DNA of 24,722 bases from CAZSHX01 sp964606895 (GTDB taxonomy: Bacteria > Bacteroidota > Ignavibacteria > Kapaibacteriales > UBA2268), in the NCBI GenBank assembly GCA_964606895.1, contig CAZSHX010000074.1, positions 1 to 24,722 on the forward strand, written 5' to 3'. The position numbers and the translations under genes are program-made. Positions 15,476 to 23,647 of this stretch are shown piece by piece (position 1 is the first letter of the stretch; every line of letters starts with the position of its first letter). The notes under the pieces were generated by a model. That model did no database searches. It had not been told where the DNA came from and saw nothing but the letters and a program-made list of their open reading frames with translations.

Positions 15476-16182
15476 TGATTGAAAATCTATTACCCGGTTT
15501 TGTTCTTGGTATCCTCGGCAGTCTGCACTGCTTAGGAATGTGCGGACCTATTGCTCTTGCAATTCCGCATACAAGCTCAAACAAACTGGTCGTAGCTTTG
15601 AACAGTTTCATCTACAATCTTGGCAGAATTCTGACATATACGATTTTGGGATTTGGTTTTGGGGCAATCGGCAGTTCTATCAGAATTGCAGGATTTCAGG
15701 AAGTTCTATCTATTGTTATGGGTGCCGGGTTACTTCTGGTTTATTTCTTTCCGAAGAAACTTAAAACTTCGGTTTTGGGACTTAAGCCGATTGATTGGTT
15801 CTTTTCGCAATTCAAGGTTTACTTCAGGAAGTTCATGGCATTAAAATCAATGTCTTCGCTTTTCGGCATCGGACTTCTTAATGGACTTCTGCCATGCGGC
15901 TTGGTTTATGTAGCATTGACAGGAGCTATTGCAAATGCGGAAATCGTTGAAGGTGGACTTTATATGTTGCTGTTTGGAGCCGGTACCTTGCCGATGATGT
16001 TTGCTGTTTTCTTTGCAAAAGGTTTCATTAGTCCCGGATTTAGGATGAAAATTGTCAGAATAATCCCCGTCGGGGTTGCTATTCTTGGCGTGTTATTGAT
16101 TTTAAGGGGTATGTCTTTGGGTATTCCATACATTAGCCCGCATTTGGAAGTAATAGGCACTTGTCCGGATTGTTGTCATTAA
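15472..16182 (+). CDS. TauE/SafE-like (DsbD_2) membrane protein of the cbb3 cluster
   Basis: This 236-residue membrane protein has about six hydrophobic segments. GSLHCLGMCGPIALAI puts Cys20 and Cys24 in helix one, and NGLLPCGLVYVAL puts Cys142 in a later helix. This architecture is annotated as 'sulfite exporter TauE/SafE family' or DsbD_2, and such genes regularly end cbb3 operons. A role in copper or heme-thiol handling during assembly is likely but unproven. A copper- or thiol-binding tail, GTCPDCCH (Cys231, 234, 235, His236), closes the protein. The ATG overlaps the fixH stop; the second Met (15475) is an equally possible start. Confidence 0.84.
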   Translation: MMIENLLPGFVLGILGSLHCLGMCGPIALAIPHTSSNKLVVALNSFIYNLGRILTYTILGFGFGAIGSSIRIAGFQEVLSIVMGAGLLLVYFFPKKLKTSVLGLKPIDWFFSQFKVYFRKFMALKSMSSLFGIGLLNGLLPCGLVYVALTGAIANAEIVEGGLYMLLFGAGTLPMMFAVFFAKGFISPGFRMKIVRIIPVGVAILGVLLILRGMSLGIPYISPHLEVIGTCPDCCH

Positions 16183-16221
16183 TTTGAAAATTATTATTTA
16201 AAATATATCAGCGAATTAGAT

Positions 16222-16791
16222 ATGAAAAAATTTGAAATTGATTATCTTCTCAAAGCACGAATACCCATTACGGTACTTGTGATTATCATCGCTTTTGCCG
16301 CGACTTATTATGTTTCAAGACCTGAAAGAGACGGTCTTGGCTATCAGCCGGAGCAACCGATAAAATACTCTCACAAGCTCCATGCCGGAACTTTGGGTAT
16401 TGATTGCAAGTATTGCCATGTCGGTGTTGATAAAGGTCGGCACGCAATGGTTCCTTCAGCTAATATCTGCATGAATTGTCACACAATTGCACGCAAGACA
16501 AAGCCGGAAATCGTTAAATTGATAAAATTTTACGAGAGCAACACGCCTGTTCCTTGGAAGAGAATCCACAAGCTTGCGGATTTTGCCTACTTCAACCATA
16601 GTGTTCACGTCAATAAGGGTATAGACTGCGTGTCGTGCCACGAAGATGTGAAGAAGATGGAAGTCGTCGGGCAGGCACATTCGTTTACAATGGCAAGCTG
16701 TTTGAACTGCCATCGTCAGGCACATGAAAAATTCCCGAATCTGAAGGGTTTGAAAGTCGGTCCGGAAAATTGCGGAGCATGCCACCGTTAA
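16222..16791 (+). CDS. actA: ActA, pentaheme cytochrome c of alternative complex III
   Basis: This 189-residue protein has a membrane anchor at about 15-31 followed by five CxxCH heme motifs at 62-66, 83-87, 136-140, 160-164 and 184-188. HKLHAGTLGIDCKYCH and HVNKGIDCVSCH also contain distal histidines typical of class III-type multiheme folds. Five hemes, this size and the position before actB match ActA of ACIII. It collects electrons from the ActB iron-sulfur clusters and passes them to mono-heme subunits. It follows the cbb3 operon after 39 bases, so ACIII and oxidase may be transcribed together. Confidence 0.94.
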   Translation: MKKFEIDYLLKARIPITVLVIIIAFAATYYVSRPERDGLGYQPEQPIKYSHKLHAGTLGIDCKYCHVGVDKGRHAMVPSANICMNCHTIARKTKPEIVKLIKFYESNTPVPWKRIHKLADFAYFNHSVHVNKGIDCVSCHEDVKKMEVVGQAHSFTMASCLNCHRQAHEKFPNLKGLKVGPENCGACHR

Positions 16792-16835
16792 TGTTTTCTG
16801 TTACTAATTGAAATATAACAATTAAGGATAAATCA

Positions 16836-19800
16836 ATGAATCAGAACAATAATCAATCTGAACATTTAAGAAATAATGATGAGTTTATACCGGGTGTAAC
16901 CGATGAATTCAATTTGAAAGAAATGTCCGGCTTATCCAGAAGAAAATTTCTTGCTCTTGCAGGTGCAACTGCCGCTTTTGCCGCTACCGCCTGCACCAAT
17001 TACCGCGATAAGGGCGAGGTCATGCCTTATGTAAAAAAACCGGAAGAAATTACTGTCGGCAAATCAAATTTCTATGCTTCTACCTGCACTGAATGTCCTC
17101 TTTCTTGCGGTACTCTTGTTAAAACAAGAGAAGGACGACCTGTTAAAATCACAGGGAACCCCGAAAATCCCGTAAACAAAGGAAAGATCTGTGCAACAGG
17201 GGAAGCAAGCATCTTGAATCTTTATGACCCCGACAGAATGAAGTTCCCGTTAAATCAAAAAGGCAGTGAACTTTACCTTTTCAAAGATGATGTAAATAAG
17301 GAAACATGGGCAAACTCGGACAAAGAAATAGTTGCCGCTTTGAACAAAGCTAAAGCTGAAGGCAAAGAAATTGCTTTTCTGTCTTATAAAATTTCGTCTC
17401 CGACTTTCTTTAAACTAATTGAAGATTTTAAAGTTAAGTACCCATCGGCAAAGTTTTACAGCTATGAACTTTTTGACGAATCAAACCGGATTTCTGCTTT
17501 GAAAAAAAGCTATAATTGTGATACAGTTCCGGTTATTAACTGGGCAGAAGCAAAAACAATTCTTGCTTTGGAAGCTGACATTCTTGGAACTGAAGGAAGT
17601 TTCATGGAGCAAATCAGGACATTCGCCGACAAAAGAAATCCTGATAATATGAAAGAATTTTGCAGACTTTATTCGGCAGACGGAACTTTAAGCCTTACCG
17701 GAATTAATGCGGATTACCGTTTCAGACTTCGTCCCGAAGCCCAATTCGATTTGGTTATGGCTATTCTTAACGAAATTCTTTATAAAAAGAAATCTGCGTC
17801 TTTCCAACCTTCAGCAACAATCGAAAAAGAAATTCGCGAATATTCACTCGAAAAAATTGCCGAAGAATACAAACTGAATCTTAAAAATTTGAAACATCTT
17901 GTTAATGATTTGTTTAAAACAAAAGGCAAATCGGTGGTTTATGCAGGAAGCAAACTTGATGAATCAACTCATATTGCAGTTAATCTTCTTAACGAAGTTC
18001 TTGGTAACGGCAAAATTATAAATTCTGAATGTGCCGTGGACTTTGCACCTCTTTCGACTAAAGAAGAAATCAGAACTCTTATTGAAAATTTGAATTCGGG
18101 CAAAGTTGCAGTTCTTGTTAATATGGGAACTAACCCCGTCTATCATTTCCCATCTGATTGGGGCTACGACAAAGCATTGAAAAAAGCAGGGAAAGTGATT
18201 ACCCTTACTGAAGATAAAAATGAAACTTCTGTTTTAAGCAAACTTACACTCCCGCTAAATCATGCTTTGGAATCATGGGGTGATTATCAGACAAGAAACG
18301 GTTTCATCACTCTTCAGCAACCTGTGATTGCTCCCCTTTACGGTTCGAGACAAAAAGAAGCGATTCTTCTGAATTGGCTTTCGGACAAACCGGAAATTTA
18401 CAGTGAATCGAACTATCACAAATACATTATGGCTCGCTGGGAAAAGGATGTATATCCAATTGCCGGCACAGCCCTCGATTTCAGACAGTTTTGGCTCACT
18501 TCTCTTCAATCCGGTATAGTTCCGTTATCAGCGAAACCTGTTTGCGTTTGCAATTTTGTTTTCACAGGAACACTTAAGAAAACTCAATCCAAAGACTTCA
18601 CTCTGATACTCAACAAAAGCTATTTCCTTGGCGACGGAAGATTTGCAAACAACGGCTGGCTTCAGGAAATCCCTAATCCTGTTACCAAAGTTACCTGGGA
18701 TAATTACGCTTCCATTTCCGAGGCTACTTCAAAGGAACTTGGCGTGGAAATGAACGACAGACTGCAGGTGAAATTCGGCGGCAAATCTGTTGAACTTCCG
18801 GTGATGATTCAGCCCGGAATGGCTGACAAAGTGGTTGCGATTGATTTGGGATACGGAAGAACTGTTGTTAATGACATAGGTAAAAAAGTTGGTGTGAGTG
18901 CAATTGATTTCATCGGTAAATCTGATTTCAGTCAATGGATTCTAACCGGTGCTACCGTTTCTAAGGCAGGCGGAAAATATATCCTCGCCGCTACTCAGGA
19001 ACATCATGCAATTACTGAGCCTGCCGTTAAGGAATTCCATCTGAAAAGAAAAATCATAATGGAAGGAACTCTCGAAGAATACGAGAAAAATCCTGATTTT
19101 ATCAGAAAAGAAGCATCAGCTGAAATTATCAGCATAACTACTGCCCATAAATATACAGGTGTTAAATGGGCAATGGCAATAGATTTGAATAAATGTATCG
19201 GTTGCAGTCAATGCGTGGTTTCCTGCAGTGTTGAAAACAACGTACCCGTTGTTGGACGCGAACAGGTTCTTAAAGGCAGGGAAATGCACTGGATGAGGAT
19301 TGACAGGTACTATGCAGGTTCAAACGATGAACCGAGTGTTAGTGTCCAACCTATGCTGTGCAGTCATTGCGACAATGCTCCATGCGAAAACGTTTGTCCC
19401 GTTGTGGCAACTAACCATAGCCCCGACGGTTTGAACCAGATGGCATACAACCGCTGTGTCGGAACAAGGTATTGCTCAAACAACTGTCCGACCAAAGTCA
19501 GAAGATATAATTTCTTTAATTACCGTTCAAACTTGCATGACGGATATTATGAACAAGACACATTACGCCTTCTTCATAATCCCGAAGTAACAGTTCGTTC
19601 ACGCGGAGTTATGGAAAAATGCACTTTCTGCCTCCAGCGGATTATGGAATCGCGTCAGAACGCAATCAAAGACGGCAGAGAGCTGAAAGGCGAAGATGTG
19701 CAAACAGCCTGTCAGGTTTCCTGTCCTGCTTCTGCAATAACATTCGGGGATATGAACAACAAGAAATCAGAAATATCCCAGAAACGTGACCACAAGCTGA

Positions 19801-19886
19801 ATTATTACGTTTTTGCTGAACTCAACATCAAGCCGAACGTATCCTACATAGCAAAATTGAAAAATAAATATAATGAGGAGGCATAG
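16836..19886 (+). CDS. actB: ActB, molybdopterin-oxidoreductase-like/iron-sulfur subunit of ACIII
   Basis: This 1016-residue protein is a fusion of a molybdopterin-oxidoreductase-like domain (about 75-760) and a ferredoxin domain (about 775-1000). It begins with 34 residues ahead of an internal Tat signal, SRRKFLALAGATAAFAATAC (34-53). Cys53 may be lipidated, as reported for ActB. Four clusters are predicted from 15 cysteines: 787/790/793/797, 842/845/850/854, 874/880/884 and 929/932/959/963, consistent with three [4Fe-4S] and one [3Fe-4S]. The N-terminal domain also keeps Cys84-x2-Cys87-x3-Cys91 and Cys119, the pattern of an additional [4Fe-4S] site. The actC GTG overlaps its stop by one base. 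Confidence 0.95.
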   Translation: MNQNNNQSEHLRNNDEFIPGVTDEFNLKEMSGLSRRKFLALAGATAAFAATACTNYRDKGEVMPYVKKPEEITVGKSNFYASTCTECPLSCGTLVKTREGRPVKITGNPENPVNKGKICATGEASILNLYDPDRMKFPLNQKGSELYLFKDDVNKETWANSDKEIVAALNKAKAEGKEIAFLSYKISSPTFFKLIEDFKVKYPSAKFYSYELFDESNRISALKKSYNCDTVPVINWAEAKTILALEADILGTEGSFMEQIRTFADKRNPDNMKEFCRLYSADGTLSLTGINADYRFRLRPEAQFDLVMAILNEILYKKKSASFQPSATIEKEIREYSLEKIAEEYKLNLKNLKHLVNDLFKTKGKSVVYAGSKLDESTHIAVNLLNEVLGNGKIINSECAVDFAPLSTKEEIRTLIENLNSGKVAVLVNMGTNPVYHFPSDWGYDKALKKAGKVITLTEDKNETSVLSKLTLPLNHALESWGDYQTRNGFITLQQPVIAPLYGSRQKEAILLNWLSDKPEIYSESNYHKYIMARWEKDVYPIAGTALDFRQFWLTSLQSGIVPLSAKPVCVCNFVFTGTLKKTQSKDFTLILNKSYFLGDGRFANNGWLQEIPNPVTKVTWDNYASISEATSKELGVEMNDRLQVKFGGKSVELPVMIQPGMADKVVAIDLGYGRTVVNDIGKKVGVSAIDFIGKSDFSQWILTGATVSKAGGKYILAATQEHHAITEPAVKEFHLKRKIIMEGTLEEYEKNPDFIRKEASAEIISITTAHKYTGVKWAMAIDLNKCIGCSQCVVSCSVENNVPVVGREQVLKGREMHWMRIDRYYAGSNDEPSVSVQPMLCSHCDNAPCENVCPVVATNHSPDGLNQMAYNRCVGTRYCSNNCPTKVRRYNFFNYRSNLHDGYYEQDTLRLLHNPEVTVRSRGVMEKCTFCLQRIMESRQNAIKDGRELKGEDVQTACQVSCPASAITFGDMNNKKSEISQKRDHKLNYYVFAELNIKPNVSYIAKLKNKYNEEA

Positions 19887-21253
19887 TGAATATTGATTAT
19901 TCAACGGAAGTTTCCGTCGTTGAGGGTAAGCCTACGCTGGCAGAAATCAACGAGATAATTGCTTACCCGACAGAATCTCTGCCCAATAAAAAGTACTACA
20001 TAGCATTGTCAGTTACTTTAACTATGCTTGGGATTGGTGCTGTTTGCCTTGGAATGACCTTATTCTATGGTATTGGGCTTTGGGGTAACAACAATCCTGT
20101 TGGCTGGGCTTTCGATATTGTCAACTTTGTATTCTGGGTGGGTATCGGTCACGCCGGTACGCTGATTTCAGCTATTTTATTCCTGTTCCGCCAGAAATGG
20201 AGAACCGGAATAGCAAGGTTTGCTGAAGGTATGACAATTTTTGCTGTTATGACTGCCGGTTTGTTCCCGCTAATCCACGTGGGAAGACCATGGCTAGACG
20301 GTTATCTCTTTCCTTATCCCAATCAGCATGGTATTTGGGTGAATTTCACTTCGCCTTTGCTTTGGGATGTTTTCGCTGTTTCAACGTATCTTACAGTTTC
20401 TTTCGTATTCTGGTATGTCGGTTTGATTCCTGATCTTGCGACTTTACGGGACAGAACAGTGAACAAAGTGAAAAAGGTGATTTATTCGATTTTCAGTCTG
20501 GGGTGGCGACATTCAAACCGCCACTGGCATCATTATGAATTGGTATATTTGATTCTTGCCGGATTTGCAACTCCACTGGTACTTTCTGTACACACAATCG
20601 TGAGTTTCGATTTTGCAGTTTCGATTATGCCCGGATGGCACACAACAATATTCCCGCCATATTTTGTTGCCGGAGCAGTTTTTTCGGGCTTTGCAATGGT
20701 TCAAAATGTATTAATTTTTATCAGGAAGATTTTCAATTACGAACATATAATTACTGTCGACACTCTCGAAAAGATGAACAAAGTAATGCTGTTAACCGGT
20801 TCCATGGTTGGTTATGCTTATGGAATGGAATTTTTCACGGCTTGGTACAGCGGCAATCCTGTCGAGATGTTCACTTTTGCCAATCGTGCCTTTGGCGATT
20901 ACGCATGGGCATATTGGATTATGGTTTCTTGCAACGTTATTTTCCCACAGCTTTTCTGGGTGAAAAAATTACGCCGCCATATTCCTTTTATGTTTGTGAT
21001 TGGTGTTCTTGTGAATGTTGGTATGTGGTTCGAAAGATTCGTCATCATAGTTACCTCCCTTTCGAGAGACTATCTGCCTTCGAGCTGGGCATACTACAAA
21101 CCTACAATTATTGACTTTGGAATATTGATTGGCAGTTTCGGATTGTTTTTCACTTTGCTTCTGCTGTTCACCAAGACTTTACCCGTTGTTTCGCTTGCAG
21201 AAGTGAAAGCCGTATTGACCGGAGCTCAACCAACACATAAAGGAGACCATTAA
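19886..21253 (+). CDS. actC: ActC, NrfD-like quinol-oxidising membrane subunit of ACIII
   Basis: This 455-residue polytopic membrane protein of the NrfD/PsrC family has about ten hydrophobic segments. Typical features are FWVGIGHAGTLISAILFLFRQKWR and LIHVGRPWLDGYLFPYPNQHGIWVNFTSPLLWD in the first half, and LVLSVHTIVSFDFAVSIMPGWHTTIFPPYFVAGAVFSG in the second. It would bind and oxidise menaquinol, with electrons leaving to the ActB clusters. The start is GTG at 19886, preceded by GAGGAG and overlapping the actB stop (TAGTG). It is one of two NrfD-like subunits in this locus; ActF is the other. Confidence 0.93.
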   Translation: MNIDYSTEVSVVEGKPTLAEINEIIAYPTESLPNKKYYIALSVTLTMLGIGAVCLGMTLFYGIGLWGNNNPVGWAFDIVNFVFWVGIGHAGTLISAILFLFRQKWRTGIARFAEGMTIFAVMTAGLFPLIHVGRPWLDGYLFPYPNQHGIWVNFTSPLLWDVFAVSTYLTVSFVFWYVGLIPDLATLRDRTVNKVKKVIYSIFSLGWRHSNRHWHHYELVYLILAGFATPLVLSVHTIVSFDFAVSIMPGWHTTIFPPYFVAGAVFSGFAMVQNVLIFIRKIFNYEHIITVDTLEKMNKVMLLTGSMVGYAYGMEFFTAWYSGNPVEMFTFANRAFGDYAWAYWIMVSCNVIFPQLFWVKKLRRHIPFMFVIGVLVNVGMWFERFVIIVTSLSRDYLPSSWAYYKPTIIDFGILIGSFGLFFTLLLLFTKTLPVVSLAEVKAVLTGAQPTHKGDH

Positions 21254-21255
21254 TT

Positions 21256-22395
21256 ATGGAAAATAAGAAAATATATGGTATAACCGGTTTATTCGAAAGT
21301 CCCGATGCAATTACCCATGCCGCCGAAAGAATATCCGGCGAAGGGTACAAACAGTACGATGTGAATACACCTTACCCAATGCACGGTATGAGCAACGCCA
21401 TGAAGCTGAAACCTTCCAAACTCGGATATTTCGCTTTGGCACTCGGACTTTCGGGTACAACACTTGCAATACTCTTTATGGCTTGGATTACGAATTATGA
21501 TTATAAAATCATCATCGGCGGCAAGCCCTATTTGTCGTTTCCTGCGTTTGTTCCGATTATTTTTGAAGTTACTGTTCTTTTGGCATCAGTCGGAACCGTT
21601 TTGACAATGTTACTTTTACTTTTCAGACTACCTAATAATTCGCATCCGCTCCACGATACGAACTACATGAAAAGTGTTTCGGTTGATAAATTCGGTATCG
21701 TAATAGAAGCAAAAGACAAGCTGTTTGATGCGGTAAAAGTTAAAGCTCTTTTAAGCGAACTTGGAGCAGTTGATATTGCTGAAGTATATTTTGATGATGA
21801 TTATATCAAAAACAGTACAAAGGTTTATACGCCAAAATTTGCAGGTTTTCTTGTTCTTACGGCAATTGTGATTTCTGCTGTAACCTATTTTACTTTAAAT
21901 ATTCTGCTTTTCCAACAACCGTTCAACTGGATGGCTGTTCAGGCAAGAGGAAATGCCCAATCGGCAACAACACTTTTTGCTGACGGAAAAGTTATGAGAA
22001 ATCCTGTTGAGGGTACTGTGGCTCAGGGTTACGTCCCTTATGCTTTCAAGGAAAAACCCGAAGAAGCAATGGCGGCGCTCTCCAATCCTTTGCTTCCGAC
22101 AAAAGAAACAATGGAACTTGGGAAACAAAGATTTCTTACTTATTGCAGTCCCTGCCACGGCAATTTTGCTCAAGGAGACAGCAGAATGAACGGACAATTT
22201 CCAGCTCCGCCAAGCCTTCACTCCGATAAAGCAAGGAATTGGCCCGACGGAAGAATTTATCACATAATTACTGAAGGACAAAACCTGATGCCTTCATACT
22301 CTACACAAATACTGAGAAATGACAGATGGGCTATCGTCCTTTATGTTAGAGCTTTACAAAGAGCATTAAATGCCAAAGAGGAGGATTTAAAATGA
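21256..22395 (+). CDS. actDE: Fused ActD-ActE of ACIII (DUF3341 plus cytochrome c)
   Basis: This 379-residue protein joins two ACIII subunits. Residues 1-185 are ActD (DUF3341), with MENKKIYGITGLFESPDAITHAAERI and two membrane helices (about 58-80 and 97-122). A third helix (about 197-219) follows, then a monoheme cytochrome c domain with Cys297-x2-Cys300-His301 and Met345 in NLMPSYSTQI as likely axial ligand, which corresponds to ActE. In characterised ACIII, ActE is separate and lipid-anchored; here the third helix supplies the anchor. An AAAGGAG site precedes the ATG, and the stop overlaps the actF start by four bases. Confidence 0.9.
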   Translation: MENKKIYGITGLFESPDAITHAAERISGEGYKQYDVNTPYPMHGMSNAMKLKPSKLGYFALALGLSGTTLAILFMAWITNYDYKIIIGGKPYLSFPAFVPIIFEVTVLLASVGTVLTMLLLLFRLPNNSHPLHDTNYMKSVSVDKFGIVIEAKDKLFDAVKVKALLSELGAVDIAEVYFDDDYIKNSTKVYTPKFAGFLVLTAIVISAVTYFTLNILLFQQPFNWMAVQARGNAQSATTLFADGKVMRNPVEGTVAQGYVPYAFKEKPEEAMAALSNPLLPTKETMELGKQRFLTYCSPCHGNFAQGDSRMNGQFPAPPSLHSDKARNWPDGRIYHIITEGQNLMPSYSTQILRNDRWAIVLYVRALQRALNAKEEDLK

Positions 22396-23582
22396 GTAGT
22401 CACGAAGAACATATTATTTACGAAAAGAAACCTTTTCCAAAGCAGGTTGTTACAATCGGTGCAATTCTAACCGCAATCGGTTTGATTTTGGGAATTGCTG
22501 CATATATGGTTGAACCGTTAAGGGCTAATTTCAATACAATTATTGCCTTCATGTTTCTGACCAGTATCGGCTTTGGCTCGCTGTTTATTGTGGCTCTGGA
22601 ATATCTTGCCGGAGCATCATGGAGTACTCCTTTTCGCAGAGTAACAGAAATTTTTGCCTTGCTTGTTTTTGTTGCATGGATATTCGCGATTCCGGGTTTC
22701 CTGAATTTGCACGGATTGTTTCATTGGTCTCATGCAGAAGTAGTTGCCAAAGATGCTATTCTCAAAGGGAAATCGCCATATTTGAATTCCACTTTTTTCA
22801 TAGTCAGAACTATTGCAATTTTCGCTTTGGGAATGCTGTTCTACAAATTGATTGTAGGTAATTCCAACAAACAGGATTTGTCCAAAGACCAGAATCTCAC
22901 ACGTAAGAATATCAAACTTTCGGCGATATTTATGCCTGTTTTTGCAATTTCTATCACTCTTCTGGCAATTGACTGGATGATGAGCCTCGAGCCTCACTGG
23001 TTTTCGACTATCTATGGTGTTTACTATTTTGCGGGAAGTTTCCTTGCCGCTTTGTCTGCATTGGCTTTTACGGCAATAACGCTGAATGAAAAAGGTTTGC
23101 TTGCCAAGGGTTTAACCAAAGACCATTATTACAGCCTTGGGGCTTTGATATTCGGCTTTACAAACTTTTGGGCATATATTGCCTTTAGCCAGTTTTTGCT
23201 TATTTGGTATGCCAATCTGCCCGAAGAAACCTTCTGGTTCATTAACCGCTGGGAAGGCAGTTGGAAATTTGTTTCAATTGGAATAATTTTCATTCGCTTT
23301 GTTGTACCATATATCACTTTGCTAACTCAACCGTCGAAAATGAATCCCAAACGATTGAAATTTGCAGCTCTCTGGATTCTTGCATCTCATTTTTATGATT
23401 TGTATTGGCTGATTATGCCTACTTACAGCAAGCTGGGGTGCGTTTTTGGCTGGATGGAAATATCGTTCCCGATTTTAGCAATTGGTGTTGTTATCCTGGT
23501 TTTCGGTTTAGCCGCCAAGAATAAAAATCTTGTACCGATTGGCGACCCGAAACTCAAAAGCGGAATGGACTTCAGACTTTGA
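22392..23582 (+). CDS. actF: ActF, second NrfD-like membrane subunit of ACIII
   Basis: This 396-residue polytopic membrane protein resembles ActC but is shorter, with about ten hydrophobic segments. Landmarks are FNTIIAFMFLTSIGFGSLFIVALEYLAGASWSTPFRRVTE (46-85), IDWMMSLEPHWFSTIYGVYYFAGSFLAA and FTNFWAYIAFSQFLLIWYANLPEETFWF. The MSLEP-x-WFST-x-YG motif is typical of ActF, known from databases as quinol:cytochrome c oxidoreductase quinone-binding subunit 2. It may contribute proton pathways to the complex. GAGGAGG upstream and an ATGA overlap with actDE indicate tight coupling. Confidence 0.93.
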   Translation: MSSHEEHIIYEKKPFPKQVVTIGAILTAIGLILGIAAYMVEPLRANFNTIIAFMFLTSIGFGSLFIVALEYLAGASWSTPFRRVTEIFALLVFVAWIFAIPGFLNLHGLFHWSHAEVVAKDAILKGKSPYLNSTFFIVRTIAIFALGMLFYKLIVGNSNKQDLSKDQNLTRKNIKLSAIFMPVFAISITLLAIDWMMSLEPHWFSTIYGVYYFAGSFLAALSALAFTAITLNEKGLLAKGLTKDHYYSLGALIFGFTNFWAYIAFSQFLLIWYANLPEETFWFINRWEGSWKFVSIGIIFIRFVVPYITLLTQPSKMNPKRLKFAALWILASHFYDLYWLIMPTYSKLGCVFGWMEISFPILAIGVVILVFGLAAKNKNLVPIGDPKLKSGMDFRL

Positions 23583-23647
23583 TTTGCTGATTTCAGCATT
23601 CGTAAATTTAGAATTTTATTTTGAAATAAATTATTCATGGTGAAAAT

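Noticed and set aside
23585..23598. TGCTGA-TT-TCAGCA palindrome after actF as a terminator
   Set aside because: The two-base loop is too small for a stable hairpin and no T-run follows; it could be a protein-binding site, but there is no support.
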